A stretch of 64,000 nt of DNA from Syntrophales bacterium (lineage in GTDB: Bacteria; Desulfobacterota; Syntrophia; Syntrophales; PHBD01): assembly GCA_035363115.1 (NCBI GenBank), contig DAOSEM010000002.1, positions 62,001 to 126,000 on the forward strand. The letters run 5' to 3'. Below, piece after piece: positions 9,426-19,261 of the stretch; position 1 is the first letter of the stretch, and each line of letters begins with the position of its first letter. The notes below the pieces were generated by a model, which had not been told where the DNA came from, made no database searches, and saw nothing but the letters and a program-made list of their open reading frames with translations. Position numbers and translations under genes: made by a program.

Positions 9426-10391
9426 GTGATCCGTTTGCGATTCGTATACGCCGTCGTAATCGGGATCGCTCTGCTGTTCCCGGCGGCAGCCGTCCCTTCG
9501 GCGGGGCCTGACGACTGCGCCCTGCGGGGCGTGCTTCCCCAGCCGGGGTTCGCCGCGGGCTGGACGATGAAGGAGCCGGCCGGCCTCTTTGTCCGGGACA
9601 CCCTGTTCGAGCATATCGACGGCGAGGCGGAGCTTTTCATGCCCTACGGGTTCGACCTGCTCGCCACCGCCACCTACGTGAGCGCGTCGGACCCGGACGT
9701 CTGGCTCGTCGCCGATGTCTACCGGATGGGATCCCGCCTGGACGCCTTCGGTATTTACAGCAACTACCGCCGCGGGAGGGAGGAGCGCATCGACGTCGGT
9801 GCGGAGGGCTTCATCCTGCCGTCCCAGTTGATGTTCTACCAGGACCGGTACTTTGTGCGGCTCCAGGTCACGGGAGCCACCAGCCTGCCGCGAAGCGACT
9901 TCCTGGCGTGCGGACGGGCGATCGGGCAGAGGCTGCCGGACCCGGAGGGGCGGCCCCCGGAGGTGGAGATGCTGCGCATCCCCGCCGTCGTGCCGGGGAG
10001 CGAGCGGTATTACGCCCGGAGCCTCCTCGGCTACGCCTTCTTCCGGCGGGGACTCCTGGCGGAGGCCCTGGAGGAGGGGAAGCGGATCCGGGTTTTTGTC
10101 GTCCTGGAGGCGGACGGGGAGGGTGCCGGGAAAGTCCTCGCCCTGTATCGATCCCACCTCGCGGCGGAGGGCCGCGGCCTCCGGGGGCGGGGCGGGGGAA
10201 CCCCCGATTCGCTGGCGGCGGTCGATCCCCTGTATGGGAACGTGCATGTCCGCCGGATCGGCAGGTTCCTCGTCGGCGCCCTCGGGGCGGATGGCGCTGC
10301 CGCGGAGAGGATCATCGGACAGATCGGGGCACGGATCGCCGCTATGCCGCCGCTTCGCGGCAGGCCGCGGCCGGCAGGAGGCACGCCTTGA
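9426..10391 (+). CDS. Exported DUF6599-like protein
   Basis: 321 residues with an N-terminal signal peptide (residues 1-26). The segment LFEHIDGEAELFMPYGF near residue 60 resembles the conserved block of DUF6599, a family of unknown function that I recall often found near iron-sulfur aldo/keto reductases; family assignment is from memory. It begins at GTG after AAAAAGGAGGG. Its stop overlaps the TTG start of the following histidine kinase (TTGA at 10388-10391). Confidence 0.65.
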   Translation: MIRLRFVYAVVIGIALLFPAAAVPSAGPDDCALRGVLPQPGFAAGWTMKEPAGLFVRDTLFEHIDGEAELFMPYGFDLLATATYVSASDPDVWLVADVYRMGSRLDAFGIYSNYRRGREERIDVGAEGFILPSQLMFYQDRYFVRLQVTGATSLPRSDFLACGRAIGQRLPDPEGRPPEVEMLRIPAVVPGSERYYARSLLGYAFFRRGLLAEALEEGKRIRVFVVLEADGEGAGKVLALYRSHLAAEGRGLRGRGGGTPDSLAAVDPLYGNVHVRRIGRFLVGALGADGAAAERIIGQIGARIAAMPPLRGRPRPAGGTP

Positions 10392-13300
10392 ACGACGAAG
10401 GGAAAACCCGGGAAGAGCTCATCGAAGAACTGGCGGCCCTCCGCAGGCGGCTCGCCGGGCCGGACCGCCCGGGTGAAGACCGTCCCGGGGACGCGGGGGG
10501 AGGTGCCGGTCTCTCCGCCTTCCATGAATATCTCCTGGAGAGCATCGACGAAGGGATCTGGGTGGCCGACCGGCAGGACCGGATTCTGTTTGCCAACAGC
10601 CTTGTGGCAACGATCACGGGCATTCCGAAGGAGCGATTGACCGGGATCGACGTCCTTTCGGACCGGGTCCCGGACCGATGGAGAGAGCTCCAGTCCCTCT
10701 ACCGGACGGCGAAGGAAACGCTCCGCCGTGTCGTCTATGAGTCCACACCCGTTCAGACCCCGGACGGCGTGATGCTGCTTTCCGGCAAGATCGTGCCGGT
10801 TCTGACGGACGGCCGCTTCGACGGCATGATCTGCACGGCCGGCGACATCACGGAGCTCCGGCAGGCGGAGGAGGCCCTGAGCCACGCGGAAGAGCGCTTT
10901 GCCACCGCCTTTCTCGCCAGTCCGGACGCCGTCGTGATCAGCCGGGAGAGCGACGGCTGGATCATCGATCTGAACGACGCCTGGGAGACCATCACCGGCT
11001 ACAGCCGGAAGGAGTCCCTCGGCCGGAAATCAGATGACCTGGGAATATTCGTCCGTCCGGAGCAGCGGCGAGAACTGGTCGAGAGGATAACCGAACAGGG
11101 GCAATTGCAGGATTATGAGATGGACGTCCGTCACAAGACGGGAGAGCTGCGGCGGGTCAGCCTGTCGGTGGGACGGATCCGGCTGCAGCACCAGGAATAC
11201 ATCCTGAGCATCATGCGCGACGTCACGGAGCGCAGGCAGGTGGAATCGGCGCTCCGGGAAAGCGAGGAGCGCTTCCGCAAAGCCTTTCTCACGAGCCCGG
11301 ACTCCATCAACATCAACCGGATGGATGACGGGATGTACGTCGATGTCAATGACGGGTTCCAGGCGTTGACGGGCTTTTCCAGGGAGGAGGTCATCGGGAG
11401 AACCTCCGTGGACCTGGACATCTGGGCCGATCCAGCCGACCGGCGCAGGCTGGTCGAGGAGTTGAAGAGAAACGGGCGGGTCACCAACCTGGAGGCCCGG
11501 TTCCGGATGAAAGACGGCACAACCATAGCGGGTCTGATGTCCGCGTCGATCCTGATGTTGAATGGAATCCCGCATATCCTCTCCGTTACGCGAAACATAG
11601 AAGAGATGAGAAGGACGCAGGATGCCCTGCGGGACCGGGAGGAGAAGTACCGGAGCCTCTTCGAGAACGCCCTGGTGGGTGTTTACCAGTCGACCCCGGA
11701 AGGCCGCTTCTTGTCGGCGAACCCGGCGCTGGCCCGGATCTACGGGTACGATTCCCCCGAAGACCTGATCGAAAGCATCACGGATATCTCTACGCAGATC
11801 TTCATGAATCCGGAGGACCGGGCGGAGATCCTGCGGATCATGGAGGCCGGGGATCTTCTCCCGTATTACGAGGTGCTGCACCGCCGGAAAGACGGGACCC
11901 CCGTCTGGCTGTCCCTGCATTCGAGGGTCGTCCGGGACGATGGGGGCCGCATCGTCCACATCGACGGGCTGGCGGTGGACATCACCGAGCGCAAACGGGC
12001 GGAGGAAGAGCTGCACCGCCGGGAAGAGATCTTAGGCGGCATTTTCCGGACCACCCCCGTCACCCTCTGCATCATGAAGAACTATGTCTTCCAGAGCGTC
12101 AACCAGGCACTCTACGACGGCTGGGGGTATTCGGAAGACGAGATCATCGGTCATACGCCCCGCATGATGTATGAATCGGAGGAGGAGTTCCGGCGCATCG
12201 GGCGGGAGCTGTATGCAGGCCTGTCGGAGCGGGGCCTGGCCATGACCAGGACGAGGCTCCGGCGCAAGGACGGGGAATTTCGCGATTCCATCCTGATCGC
12301 CGCCCCGCTTCCCTCGGAAAAAAGCACCCCGATGGCGATCGTGGCGGTCCAGGACGTCACGGAGCAGATGCGGGCCATGGAAGAGCTGCAGGAGAGCCGC
12401 CGGCAACTCCGGGACATCATCGAATTCCTGCCCGACGCGACCCTGGTTGTCGACCGGGAGGGCAGGGTCATCGCCTGGAACCGCGCGATCGAGAACATGA
12501 CGGGCGTAAAGGCGGAGGAGATGATCGGCAGGGGCGATTACGAGTACGCCCTCCCGTTCTACGGCTACCGGAGACCCATCCTGATCGACCTCGCGCTCCA
12601 CCCGGACCGGGAGATGGAGCGGCAGTACACGGCCGTTCACAGGGTGGGGGAGATCCTCTTCGGCGAGGCCTACACGCCGAATCTGCCGCCCGGAGACCGG
12701 CACCTGTCGGCCACAGCCTCCGTTCTTCGCGACTCCCGGGGACAGATCACCGCCGCCATCGAGTGCATCCGGGACAACACGGAGCGAAGGCGGATGGAGG
12801 AGCGCCTGAATCGGGCGGAGAAGATGGAGATGCTCGGCCGGCTGGCCGGCGGTGTGGCCCACGACCTCAACAACGTCCTGGGTGTCCTGACAGGCTACTC
12901 GGAGCTGCTGGCGGAAAAGCTGTCCCCGGGCTCGGATGCGAGACGATACGCCGACAACATCCTGCAGTCGAGCATACGGGGAGCCGCCATCATCCAGGAC
13001 CTGCTGACCCTGGCCAGGAGAGGGGTAGCCGTATCGGAAGTGGTCAACCTGAGCCGGGTGACGTCCGATTATCTCCGGACGCCGGAATTCGAGAAGCTGA
13101 AGGGGAACCATCCGGATGTCACATTCCGGGCTGAGCTGGAGTCAGAAAACCAGCTCCTGAACATCAAGGGGTCCCCCGTGCACCTGGGCAAGACGGTGAT
13201 GAACCTGGTCTCAAACGCAGCAGAGTCCATCACCGACGAAGGGGAGGTGACGATCCGGACGGAGAACCGGTACCTGGACCGGCCGATCCGGGGGTACGAC

Positions 13301-13984
13301 GACGTCAACGAAGGGGACTACGTCGTCCTCACGGTATCCGACAGCGGGAAGGGCATCTCCGCCCAGGACATCGGGAAGATCTTCGATCCCTTCTACACCA
13401 AGAAAATGATGGGGAGGAGCGGCACCGGGCTTGGACTGACCGTGGTCTGGGGAACGGTGAAGGACCACAACGGTTACATCGACGTCCAGAGCGAGGAGGG
13501 GAATGGGAGCACGTTTTCGCTCTATTTCCCGGTGACAAGGGAAGAACCTGCCTTGAGCAGCGCCGGAAGGATCGACATGGCCGCTTACATGGGGCGCGGC
13601 GAAGCCATCCTGGTTGTCGACGACATGCGGGACCAGCGGGAAGTGGCGACGAGCATGCTGAAGCGGCTCGGCTACCGGGTCGAGGCGGCTTCCAGCGGCG
13701 AGGAGGCGTTGGAGATCCTCGGGAAAAAGCCGTTCGACCTGGTCGTCCTGGACATGATCATGGACCCCGGGATGGACGGCCTGGAAACCTATCAGAAAAT
13801 CATAGAAATCCGCCCGAAGCAAAAAGCCGTCATCGTCAGCGGGTTTTCCGAGTCCGACCGGGTCCGGGAAGTTCAGGAGCTGGGAGGGGGGCCGTTCGTC
13901 CGAAAGCCCTATATCCTTGAAAAGATCGGCTCCGCGATCCGCGGCGAACTGGACCGGAAACAGGATCGGGAGGACAGGACTTGA
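10388..13984 (+). CDS. Six-PAS hybrid sensor histidine kinase
   Basis: 1198 residues, no membrane segment, so a cytosolic sensor. After a short N-terminal helix there are about six PAS domains (roughly 45-155, 165-285, 295-410, 415-540, 545-670, 675-800), a HisKA dimerisation helix with phospho-acceptor His825 in LAGGVAHDLNNVLG, a HATPase domain with the G-box GRSGTGLGLT, and a C-terminal receiver with Asp1122 in VLDMIMDPGMDG. The start is TTG 10388, supported by AGGAGG seven bases upstream and by the four-base overlap with the previous gene. No DNA-binding output domain, so it must signal through its receiver or a phosphotransfer partner. The next gene is a clear paralogue. Confidence 0.9.
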   Translation: MNDEGKTREELIEELAALRRRLAGPDRPGEDRPGDAGGGAGLSAFHEYLLESIDEGIWVADRQDRILFANSLVATITGIPKERLTGIDVLSDRVPDRWRELQSLYRTAKETLRRVVYESTPVQTPDGVMLLSGKIVPVLTDGRFDGMICTAGDITELRQAEEALSHAEERFATAFLASPDAVVISRESDGWIIDLNDAWETITGYSRKESLGRKSDDLGIFVRPEQRRELVERITEQGQLQDYEMDVRHKTGELRRVSLSVGRIRLQHQEYILSIMRDVTERRQVESALRESEERFRKAFLTSPDSININRMDDGMYVDVNDGFQALTGFSREEVIGRTSVDLDIWADPADRRRLVEELKRNGRVTNLEARFRMKDGTTIAGLMSASILMLNGIPHILSVTRNIEEMRRTQDALRDREEKYRSLFENALVGVYQSTPEGRFLSANPALARIYGYDSPEDLIESITDISTQIFMNPEDRAEILRIMEAGDLLPYYEVLHRRKDGTPVWLSLHSRVVRDDGGRIVHIDGLAVDITERKRAEEELHRREEILGGIFRTTPVTLCIMKNYVFQSVNQALYDGWGYSEDEIIGHTPRMMYESEEEFRRIGRELYAGLSERGLAMTRTRLRRKDGEFRDSILIAAPLPSEKSTPMAIVAVQDVTEQMRAMEELQESRRQLRDIIEFLPDATLVVDREGRVIAWNRAIENMTGVKAEEMIGRGDYEYALPFYGYRRPILIDLALHPDREMERQYTAVHRVGEILFGEAYTPNLPPGDRHLSATASVLRDSRGQITAAIECIRDNTERRRMEERLNRAEKMEMLGRLAGGVAHDLNNVLGVLTGYSELLAEKLSPGSDARRYADNILQSSIRGAAIIQDLLTLARRGVAVSEVVNLSRVTSDYLRTPEFEKLKGNHPDVTFRAELESENQLLNIKGSPVHLGKTVMNLVSNAAESITDEGEVTIRTENRYLDRPIRGYDDVNEGDYVVLTVSDSGKGISAQDIGKIFDPFYTKKMMGRSGTGLGLTVVWGTVKDHNGYIDVQSEEGNGSTFSLYFPVTREEPALSSAGRIDMAAYMGRGEAILVVDDMRDQREVATSMLKRLGYRVEAASSGEEALEILGKKPFDLVVLDMIMDPGMDGLETYQKIIEIRPKQKAVIVSGFSESDRVREVQELGGGPFVRKPYILEKIGSAIRGELDRKQDREDRT

Positions 13985-16900
13985 GGGATCAGGACCGGAC
14001 ATGGGAAGAGCTTCTCGAGGAGCTTTCGCTCCTGAGGAAAAGACTGTCCGACATGAGAAACGTGCAGGCCGGACCTCCCGCCACGGAAGACCGGACAGAC
14101 GATCCCGCCGCCTTTTATCGGCACCTGCTGGATCGCATCGATGAAGGCATCCTGGTGACGGACCGGGACGACAGGATCGTCTTCGTCAACGATCCCATAG
14201 CGGCAATCGCCGACATCCCGAAGGAGCGGATTCGGGGCGTACTGATCCTCAATGATTTTCCGGAAGAAACCCTGACTTATTTCCGGCCGCTTTATCTGAG
14301 AGCCCGGGACACCCTCCAGTCCGTTTCCTTCGACGGCATTCCGGTTGTCACCCCCGCCGGCAGAACGACCTGCCAGTCCGGGAGCCTGGTTCCCCAAGTC
14401 ATGGACGGCCGGTACGACGGCATGATCTGCACGATCCACGACGTCACCGGCCGCCGGCGGGCCGAGGAGGCCCTCCGGGAAAGCGAGCGCAGGTTCAAGC
14501 TCATCACGGAGAAGATGACGGACATCGTATGGATCGCCGACATGAACCTGCGAACCGTTTACGTCACCCCCTCCATCGAGAAAGTGCTGGGATTCACCCC
14601 GGAAGAGCGCATGGGTCAGTCCATCGAGGAGCAGTTCACCCAGGACTCCCTGGCTCGCGGACTGGAGGCCATGGTCCGGGAGCTTGCCCTCGAGGAGCAG
14701 GGTCAGGGAGATCCCGACAGGACGGCGACCCTTGTCCTGGAATACCGCTGCAAGGACGGCACGACCCGCTGGATGGAGACGGTCATGAGCGGGTTTCGTG
14801 ACGAGCAGGGCGTCCTGATCGGGATCCACGGCGTTTCCAGGGACGTAACCGAGAATCGGCGAGCCCAGGAAACGCTCCGCCGGAGCGAGGAGTATTTCCG
14901 GGCGATCACCGAAAACGCATCCGACATCCTGTTCATCACGGATGAACGGGGCATCATCACCTACGTGACGCCCTCCGTCGAGCGCATCGCCGGATACCGG
15001 CCGGAGGAACTGCTCGGGACGAGCACGTACGACCTGTTTGTCCCGGAGGATCTGCCCCGGGCCATGGAGGATTACGCGACGGCCCTGCAGACGAGGGGAG
15101 TTGCCATTCCCAACCGCTTCCGCATCCGTGACAGGAGCGGCGCCGTACGGGTCATGGAGGGTGTCGGGATCAATCTCCTGGACGATCCCGCCATCTCGGG
15201 CTTCGTAATGAATGTCCGCGACGTCACCGACCAGCGGCGTACCGAGGAGGCCCTGCGGGCGACGGAGGAGCGGTTCCGGCTGATCACGGAAAACATGCAG
15301 GACACTGTCTGGCTCGTGGACATGAACCTGAAGCTCACCTGGATATCCTCGTCGGTGGAGTGGAAACAGGGCTATACCGCGGACGAGTTGATAAGCATGC
15401 CCCTGGAGCGGCGCGTGACCCCGGGATCGCTTCAGGCTGTCTATGGGCTGATCGAGAGGCACCTCACCCCCGAACGGATTGCCGATCCCGGGGAAGAGAT
15501 AACGGTGACGGTGGAGCTGGAGCTCTGCCGGAAGGACGGATCCACGTTCTGGGCCGAAACGGTGATCACGATGCTCCGGGACGGACAGGGCGCCCCGGCC
15601 GGCTTCCTGGGAATTTCCCGGGATACGACGGAGCGCCGGGCGATGGAGGAGGCCCTTCGGGAAAGCGAGGAGAAGCACCGTCTGCTGTTCGAGAGCGCCG
15701 GGGAAGGGATCATGATCATCCAGGATGAAGTCACCCGTCTGGCCAACCCGGCCCTGTCCCAGATCATGGGCTACCCGATCGAGACGATCATCTCGCGACC
15801 GTTCGGTAGTTTCATCCATCCGGAAGACCATGACATGGTGGTCGACCGCCACCTGCTAAGGATGCGCGGCGAGGTGGTGGAAACGGACTATCCGTTCCGG
15901 ATCGTGACCGCGGACGGCCGGGAGAAGTGGCTGGAGATCCATTCCCGGCGGATCGTCTGGGACGATGCCCCGGCTTCCCTGAACTTTGTCATGGACATCA
16001 CGGAGCGCAGGCAGATGGAGGAGCGCCTCGCCCGCGTCGAGAAGATGGAGGCCCTGGGAACGCTGGCGGGCGGCGTGGCCCATGACCTGAACAATGTCCT
16101 GGGCGTGCTGGTCGGGTACTCGGAGCTGCTGGCGGAAAAGCTCCCCGAGGGCAGCCAGATGAGGCGGCATGCCGAGAACATCCTGCAGTCGGGCATCAAG
16201 GGAGCGGCCATCATCCAGGACCTGCTGACGCTGGCCAGGAGGGGGGTTGCCGTCTCGGAGGTGGTTGCCCTGAACCGGGTGGTCGAGGACTATCTCCGGT
16301 CGCCGGAATACGAGAAGCTGGCGTCCTACCATCCGGACGTCAAGGTCCGTACCGAACTCGCAGAGGGGCTGCTGAATATCAAGGGCTCCCCCGTTCACCT
16401 GGGCAAGACGGTGATGAACCTGGTGTCGAACGCCATGGAGGCCATCTCCGGGCTGGGAGTCGTCACGATCCGGACGGAAAACCGATACCTCGACCAGCCG
16501 GTCCACGGATATGACGAGATGCGGGAGGGAGAGTACGCCGTTCTGACCGTTACCGATTCCGGCCGGGGCATCGCCGCCCGCGACATGGGCAAGATCTTCG
16601 AGCCGTTCTACACGAAGAAGGTCATGGGCCGGAGCGGAACGGGCCTGGGACTGGCCGTCGTCTGGGGAACCGTGAAGGATCACGACGGCTACATCGACGT
16701 GCAGAGCGAGGAGGGCGCCGGAACCACGTTCACCCTCTATTTCCCGGTGACCCGGGAAGAGCCGGTGGAGGCGGTCGAACCGCACCTGCTGAACAGCTCC
16801 CTGGGACGGGGAGAATCCATCCTGGTGGTCGATGACGTGAAGGAGCAGCGTGAGCTGGCCGCCAGCATGCTGACCAGGCTCGGGTACCGCGTGGAGACCG

Positions 16901-17175
16901 TTTCCAGCGGGGAAGAGGCGGTTTCCCGGGTGGGCGGAATGAAGCCGGACCTGGTCATTCTCGACATGATTATGGATCCGGGAATCGACGGGCTCGAGAC
17001 CTATCGCCGGATCCTGAAGATCCATCCCGGACAGAGAGCGGTCATTGTCAGCGGCTTTTCGGAAACGGGAAGGGTCCGGGAGGCCCTGGAGATCGGCGCG
17101 AGTGAGTTCGTCCGGAAGCCCTATGTTATGGATAAGATCGGTCTCGCCGTCCGAAAGGAGCTGGACCGGAAATAA
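13981..17175 (+). CDS. Five-PAS hybrid sensor histidine kinase, tandem paralogue
   Basis: 1064 residues, cytosolic. Five PAS domains occupy residues 45 to about 685, followed by HisKA (His701 in GVAHDLNNVLG), HATPase (GRSGTGLGLA) and receiver (Asp995 in ILDMIMDPGIDG). The whole kinase-plus-receiver core is nearly identical to the preceding gene, and the first 25 residues are also alike, whereas the middle PAS domains differ and one is missing. It starts at TTG 13981, overlapping the upstream stop as TTGA, the same arrangement as at 10388. The pair therefore looks like a tandem duplication with divergent sensory domains, expressed together. Confidence 0.9.
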   Translation: MRDQDRTWEELLEELSLLRKRLSDMRNVQAGPPATEDRTDDPAAFYRHLLDRIDEGILVTDRDDRIVFVNDPIAAIADIPKERIRGVLILNDFPEETLTYFRPLYLRARDTLQSVSFDGIPVVTPAGRTTCQSGSLVPQVMDGRYDGMICTIHDVTGRRRAEEALRESERRFKLITEKMTDIVWIADMNLRTVYVTPSIEKVLGFTPEERMGQSIEEQFTQDSLARGLEAMVRELALEEQGQGDPDRTATLVLEYRCKDGTTRWMETVMSGFRDEQGVLIGIHGVSRDVTENRRAQETLRRSEEYFRAITENASDILFITDERGIITYVTPSVERIAGYRPEELLGTSTYDLFVPEDLPRAMEDYATALQTRGVAIPNRFRIRDRSGAVRVMEGVGINLLDDPAISGFVMNVRDVTDQRRTEEALRATEERFRLITENMQDTVWLVDMNLKLTWISSSVEWKQGYTADELISMPLERRVTPGSLQAVYGLIERHLTPERIADPGEEITVTVELELCRKDGSTFWAETVITMLRDGQGAPAGFLGISRDTTERRAMEEALRESEEKHRLLFESAGEGIMIIQDEVTRLANPALSQIMGYPIETIISRPFGSFIHPEDHDMVVDRHLLRMRGEVVETDYPFRIVTADGREKWLEIHSRRIVWDDAPASLNFVMDITERRQMEERLARVEKMEALGTLAGGVAHDLNNVLGVLVGYSELLAEKLPEGSQMRRHAENILQSGIKGAAIIQDLLTLARRGVAVSEVVALNRVVEDYLRSPEYEKLASYHPDVKVRTELAEGLLNIKGSPVHLGKTVMNLVSNAMEAISGLGVVTIRTENRYLDQPVHGYDEMREGEYAVLTVTDSGRGIAARDMGKIFEPFYTKKVMGRSGTGLGLAVVWGTVKDHDGYIDVQSEEGAGTTFTLYFPVTREEPVEAVEPHLLNSSLGRGESILVVDDVKEQRELAASMLTRLGYRVETVSSGEEAVSRVGGMKPDLVILDMIMDPGIDGLETYRRILKIHPGQRAVIVSGFSETGRVREALEIGASEFVRKPYVMDKIGLAVRKELDRK

Positions 17176-17229
17176 AAAAAGAAACAGGCCGGATCTTTTT
17201 TGCACAGCAACATCAATCGGGCCTGTTTC
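17174..17229 (-). terminator. Intrinsic terminator of the LamB-type porin gene
   Basis: Read on the minus strand, GAAACAGGCC and GGCCTGTTTC (plus 17220-17229 and 17181-17190) form a ten-base stem with a long 29-base loop, followed by seven T. It lies 19 bases past the porin stop. The opposite strand lacks a clean T-run immediately after the stem, so it mainly serves the minus strand. Confidence 0.6.
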
Positions 17230-17248
17230 CTGATTGCCTGTTTTCTTC

Positions 17249-18784
17249 TTACCACCACACCTCGCCCTGGACGCCTGCCGTGAAACCGGAGGTCTCTCCC
17301 AGGTACGTGGTTCCTCCCACGCGATCCTTGAGTCCGCTGCCCCAGGCGGCATAGGTTGCAAAGACGCGAAGAACGGGCCGTGCAAAGAAGTCCGTGTCGA
17401 TGCGAAGCTCCGGTGCCAGGGTTACCTTGAACAGGGCGTCGCTGTAATCCTCGATCCTGTTGTCCACCCAGTCTACACCGGCTTCCAGGGCCAGGGCGAA
17501 GTGCTTGCTGAAGCTGTAGATCGGACGAACGCCGGCTGAGTACCAGTAGGTGCGCGACGCCGAAGGATCACCCGTGTCCTTCGCCTGGAAAACGAGAGCA
17601 CCCTGCAGGGACAGCCGGTCGTTGATCCTGATCACCGGACTTTCCGTGGCGCGGAACTGCCAGGCGTCACCGAGGGTGGCCGTGGGGCTCCGCAGCACGG
17701 GGCTGAAATCCGAACCCGTTCCCCTGCCGTACATGACGGTGGCCCGGTTGGTGCTGCCGCCTCCGGCGACCGCTTCATGGAACAGGCCCGCCATAAATCC
17801 GGAGGTGCTCGGGCAGGCAAACGTATTGCCGTTCGTATCCTGGTAGGTCGTTCCGTATACGGTGGAAGGGGCGAACAGGATCGTTCCCTTTCCGAAGGGA
17901 ACGTCGATGTCGTACAGGCGGATGTCCAGGGTGTGCTTGTTCACCCGGCTGTCCGTGGAAAACTGGTAATTGTCGGCGGTTCCGCCGAAGTAGGCCACGG
18001 CCAGCCTGCTGTTGCCGAGCCCCGTGGGGATTCCTTCGATGCCGCCGCCGTAGCCGCTCATGTCGAGCAGCCAGAAGTCGATCATGTGAATGTCCATGCG
18101 GCGATAGAACCGTTGACCCGCCCAGAAGGACATGGTCTTCGCGAAATCGAATCCCCCCATTTCAATGTAGGATTCACGGACGTTGATGGTGTCCCTGGCC
18201 GTGTCTCCGCCGTGGTTCCAGTCCGTGGAATAGGCGAGGCGGAGATTGACCTTGAAGAACGGTGATTTCTGCCCGGGATTGAAGTTGTTGACAAGAAGGA
18301 TCTCGCCGTAGGTGTCCGTTTCGTTGCCGAGACGATATTTGCCTCCCGCGCCGGGTGCCTGAAAGGCGGCCTGCGCGCTGCCGTTGCCGCTGACCCCGGC
18401 GCCGGACCGCAGGTATCCGTGAAACTCGAATCCTTTGGTGAGAGAATCGGGGAGGGGTTTGCTGTCGACTTTCTTCACGTCTTCCCGGGTTTTCGCAAGC
18501 TGCTCCTCCGTGCCGGTCAGCTTCTCCCTGACCGTCTCGACTTCCTGCCGGGCCTTGGCCGTATTTTCTTCCAGGGCCTTCAGCCGCTGCTCCAGAAGCT
18601 GGATCTGTTCGGCATTCTTTTGCTTCAGGATCTCGATCTGGTCCTTCAGACGCTCCACCTCCGACGCCTCCTGTGCCCAAAGGCCGCCGGGAAACAGGAG
18701 AAATAAGCAGCAGATCAGAAAGAACATCCGTGATGGCAGTGACTTGTGCCATTGTTTCGTTGCCTGGAACGTGTGTTCCATCAT
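17249..18784 (-). CDS. LamB-type porin with N-terminal coiled coil
   Basis: 511 residues from ATG 18784, six bases after AGGAGG (a second ATG is adjacent at 18781). A signal peptide ends near LWAQ; then about 60 residues of heptad coiled coil (EVERLKDQIEILKQKNAEQ), then an 18-strand-type barrel homologous to maltoporin: FHGYLRSGAG, KYRLGNETDTYGE, FWAGQRFYRRMDIHMIDFW, RPVLRVFATYAAWG and the terminal EVWW. A coiled coil before the barrel recalls the sucrose porin ScrY. Probably an outer-membrane trimer for sugars, but no sugar transporter or glycosidase lies nearby, so the substrate is unknown. Confidence 0.85.
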   Translation of the reverse strand: MMEHTFQATKQWHKSLPSRMFFLICCLFLLFPGGLWAQEASEVERLKDQIEILKQKNAEQIQLLEQRLKALEENTAKARQEVETVREKLTGTEEQLAKTREDVKKVDSKPLPDSLTKGFEFHGYLRSGAGVSGNGSAQAAFQAPGAGGKYRLGNETDTYGEILLVNNFNPGQKSPFFKVNLRLAYSTDWNHGGDTARDTINVRESYIEMGGFDFAKTMSFWAGQRFYRRMDIHMIDFWLLDMSGYGGGIEGIPTGLGNSRLAVAYFGGTADNYQFSTDSRVNKHTLDIRLYDIDVPFGKGTILFAPSTVYGTTYQDTNGNTFACPSTSGFMAGLFHEAVAGGGSTNRATVMYGRGTGSDFSPVLRSPTATLGDAWQFRATESPVIRINDRLSLQGALVFQAKDTGDPSASRTYWYSAGVRPIYSFSKHFALALEAGVDWVDNRIEDYSDALFKVTLAPELRIDTDFFARPVLRVFATYAAWGSGLKDRVGGTTYLGETSGFTAGVQGEVWW

Positions 18785-19037
18785 CACAATCCTCCTTCGT
18801 TCATGCGAGAGGTTCATCCCCGGCAGGTGTCCGTACCGCGGATCATGCAGAGGTCTGACTGTCGGTGAAACGGGGACAGCGGGTGGAAAGCGGGAGAGGC
18901 ATAGGGCAGAAACGCAATGGAAACAATGCTTAATGTGCTTTTACAGAGTGTGTATCCCCTTTAGGCAGGACCCAGGCACTCCCGGGCGCATACGCCCCCC
19001 GGGACTGCCTTCCGGGGTATCGTGGGTATGGACGGGA

Positions 19038-19059
19038 GCATTGCAAGGCAACGCAATGC
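19038..19059. repeat. Palindrome, possible operator
   Basis: GCATTGC, eight bases, GCAATGC: a perfect seven-base inverted repeat ending 14 bases before a promoter-like -35 hexamer. No T-run follows, so an operator is more likely than a terminator. Confidence 0.35.
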
Positions 19060-19073
19060 GGGACGAATCGGAC

Positions 19074-19102
19074 TTGACGCACCTCGCACACCCCGCTACT
19101 GT
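19074..19102 (+). promoter_or_regulatory. Candidate sigma-70 promoter
   Basis: TTGACG, 17 bases, TACTGT. Spacing is ideal and the -35 differs at one base; the -10 is weaker. It would give an mRNA leader of about 150 bases for the gene at 19262. Confidence 0.35.
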
Positions 19103-19261
19103 TGCCGGGCCGTTCGGGGCAATCAGATCTGTCCGTGCCAGGCGCCCCGAACGACGCGGCGGCTCCGGCTGCCGGGGCTTCCCGCCCGTTGTTCCGGCCT
19201 GCAACGCCGACAACGCAAACGGATGCGCGGATATGCCGGCTTGTCACCTTCAGGGAGAGAT

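Larger units (their letters stand above)
18785..19261. other. Intergenic region between divergent genes
   Basis: 477 bases without a credible gene. It serves the porin (minus) and the flavodoxin-fold oxidoreductase (plus). It contains a possible weak porin promoter on the minus strand (TTGTTT, 17 bases, TATGCC at about 18899-18926), an inverted repeat TCCCGGG...CCCGGGA near 18980-19003, and the palindrome and promoter-like site listed separately. Confidence 0.5.
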
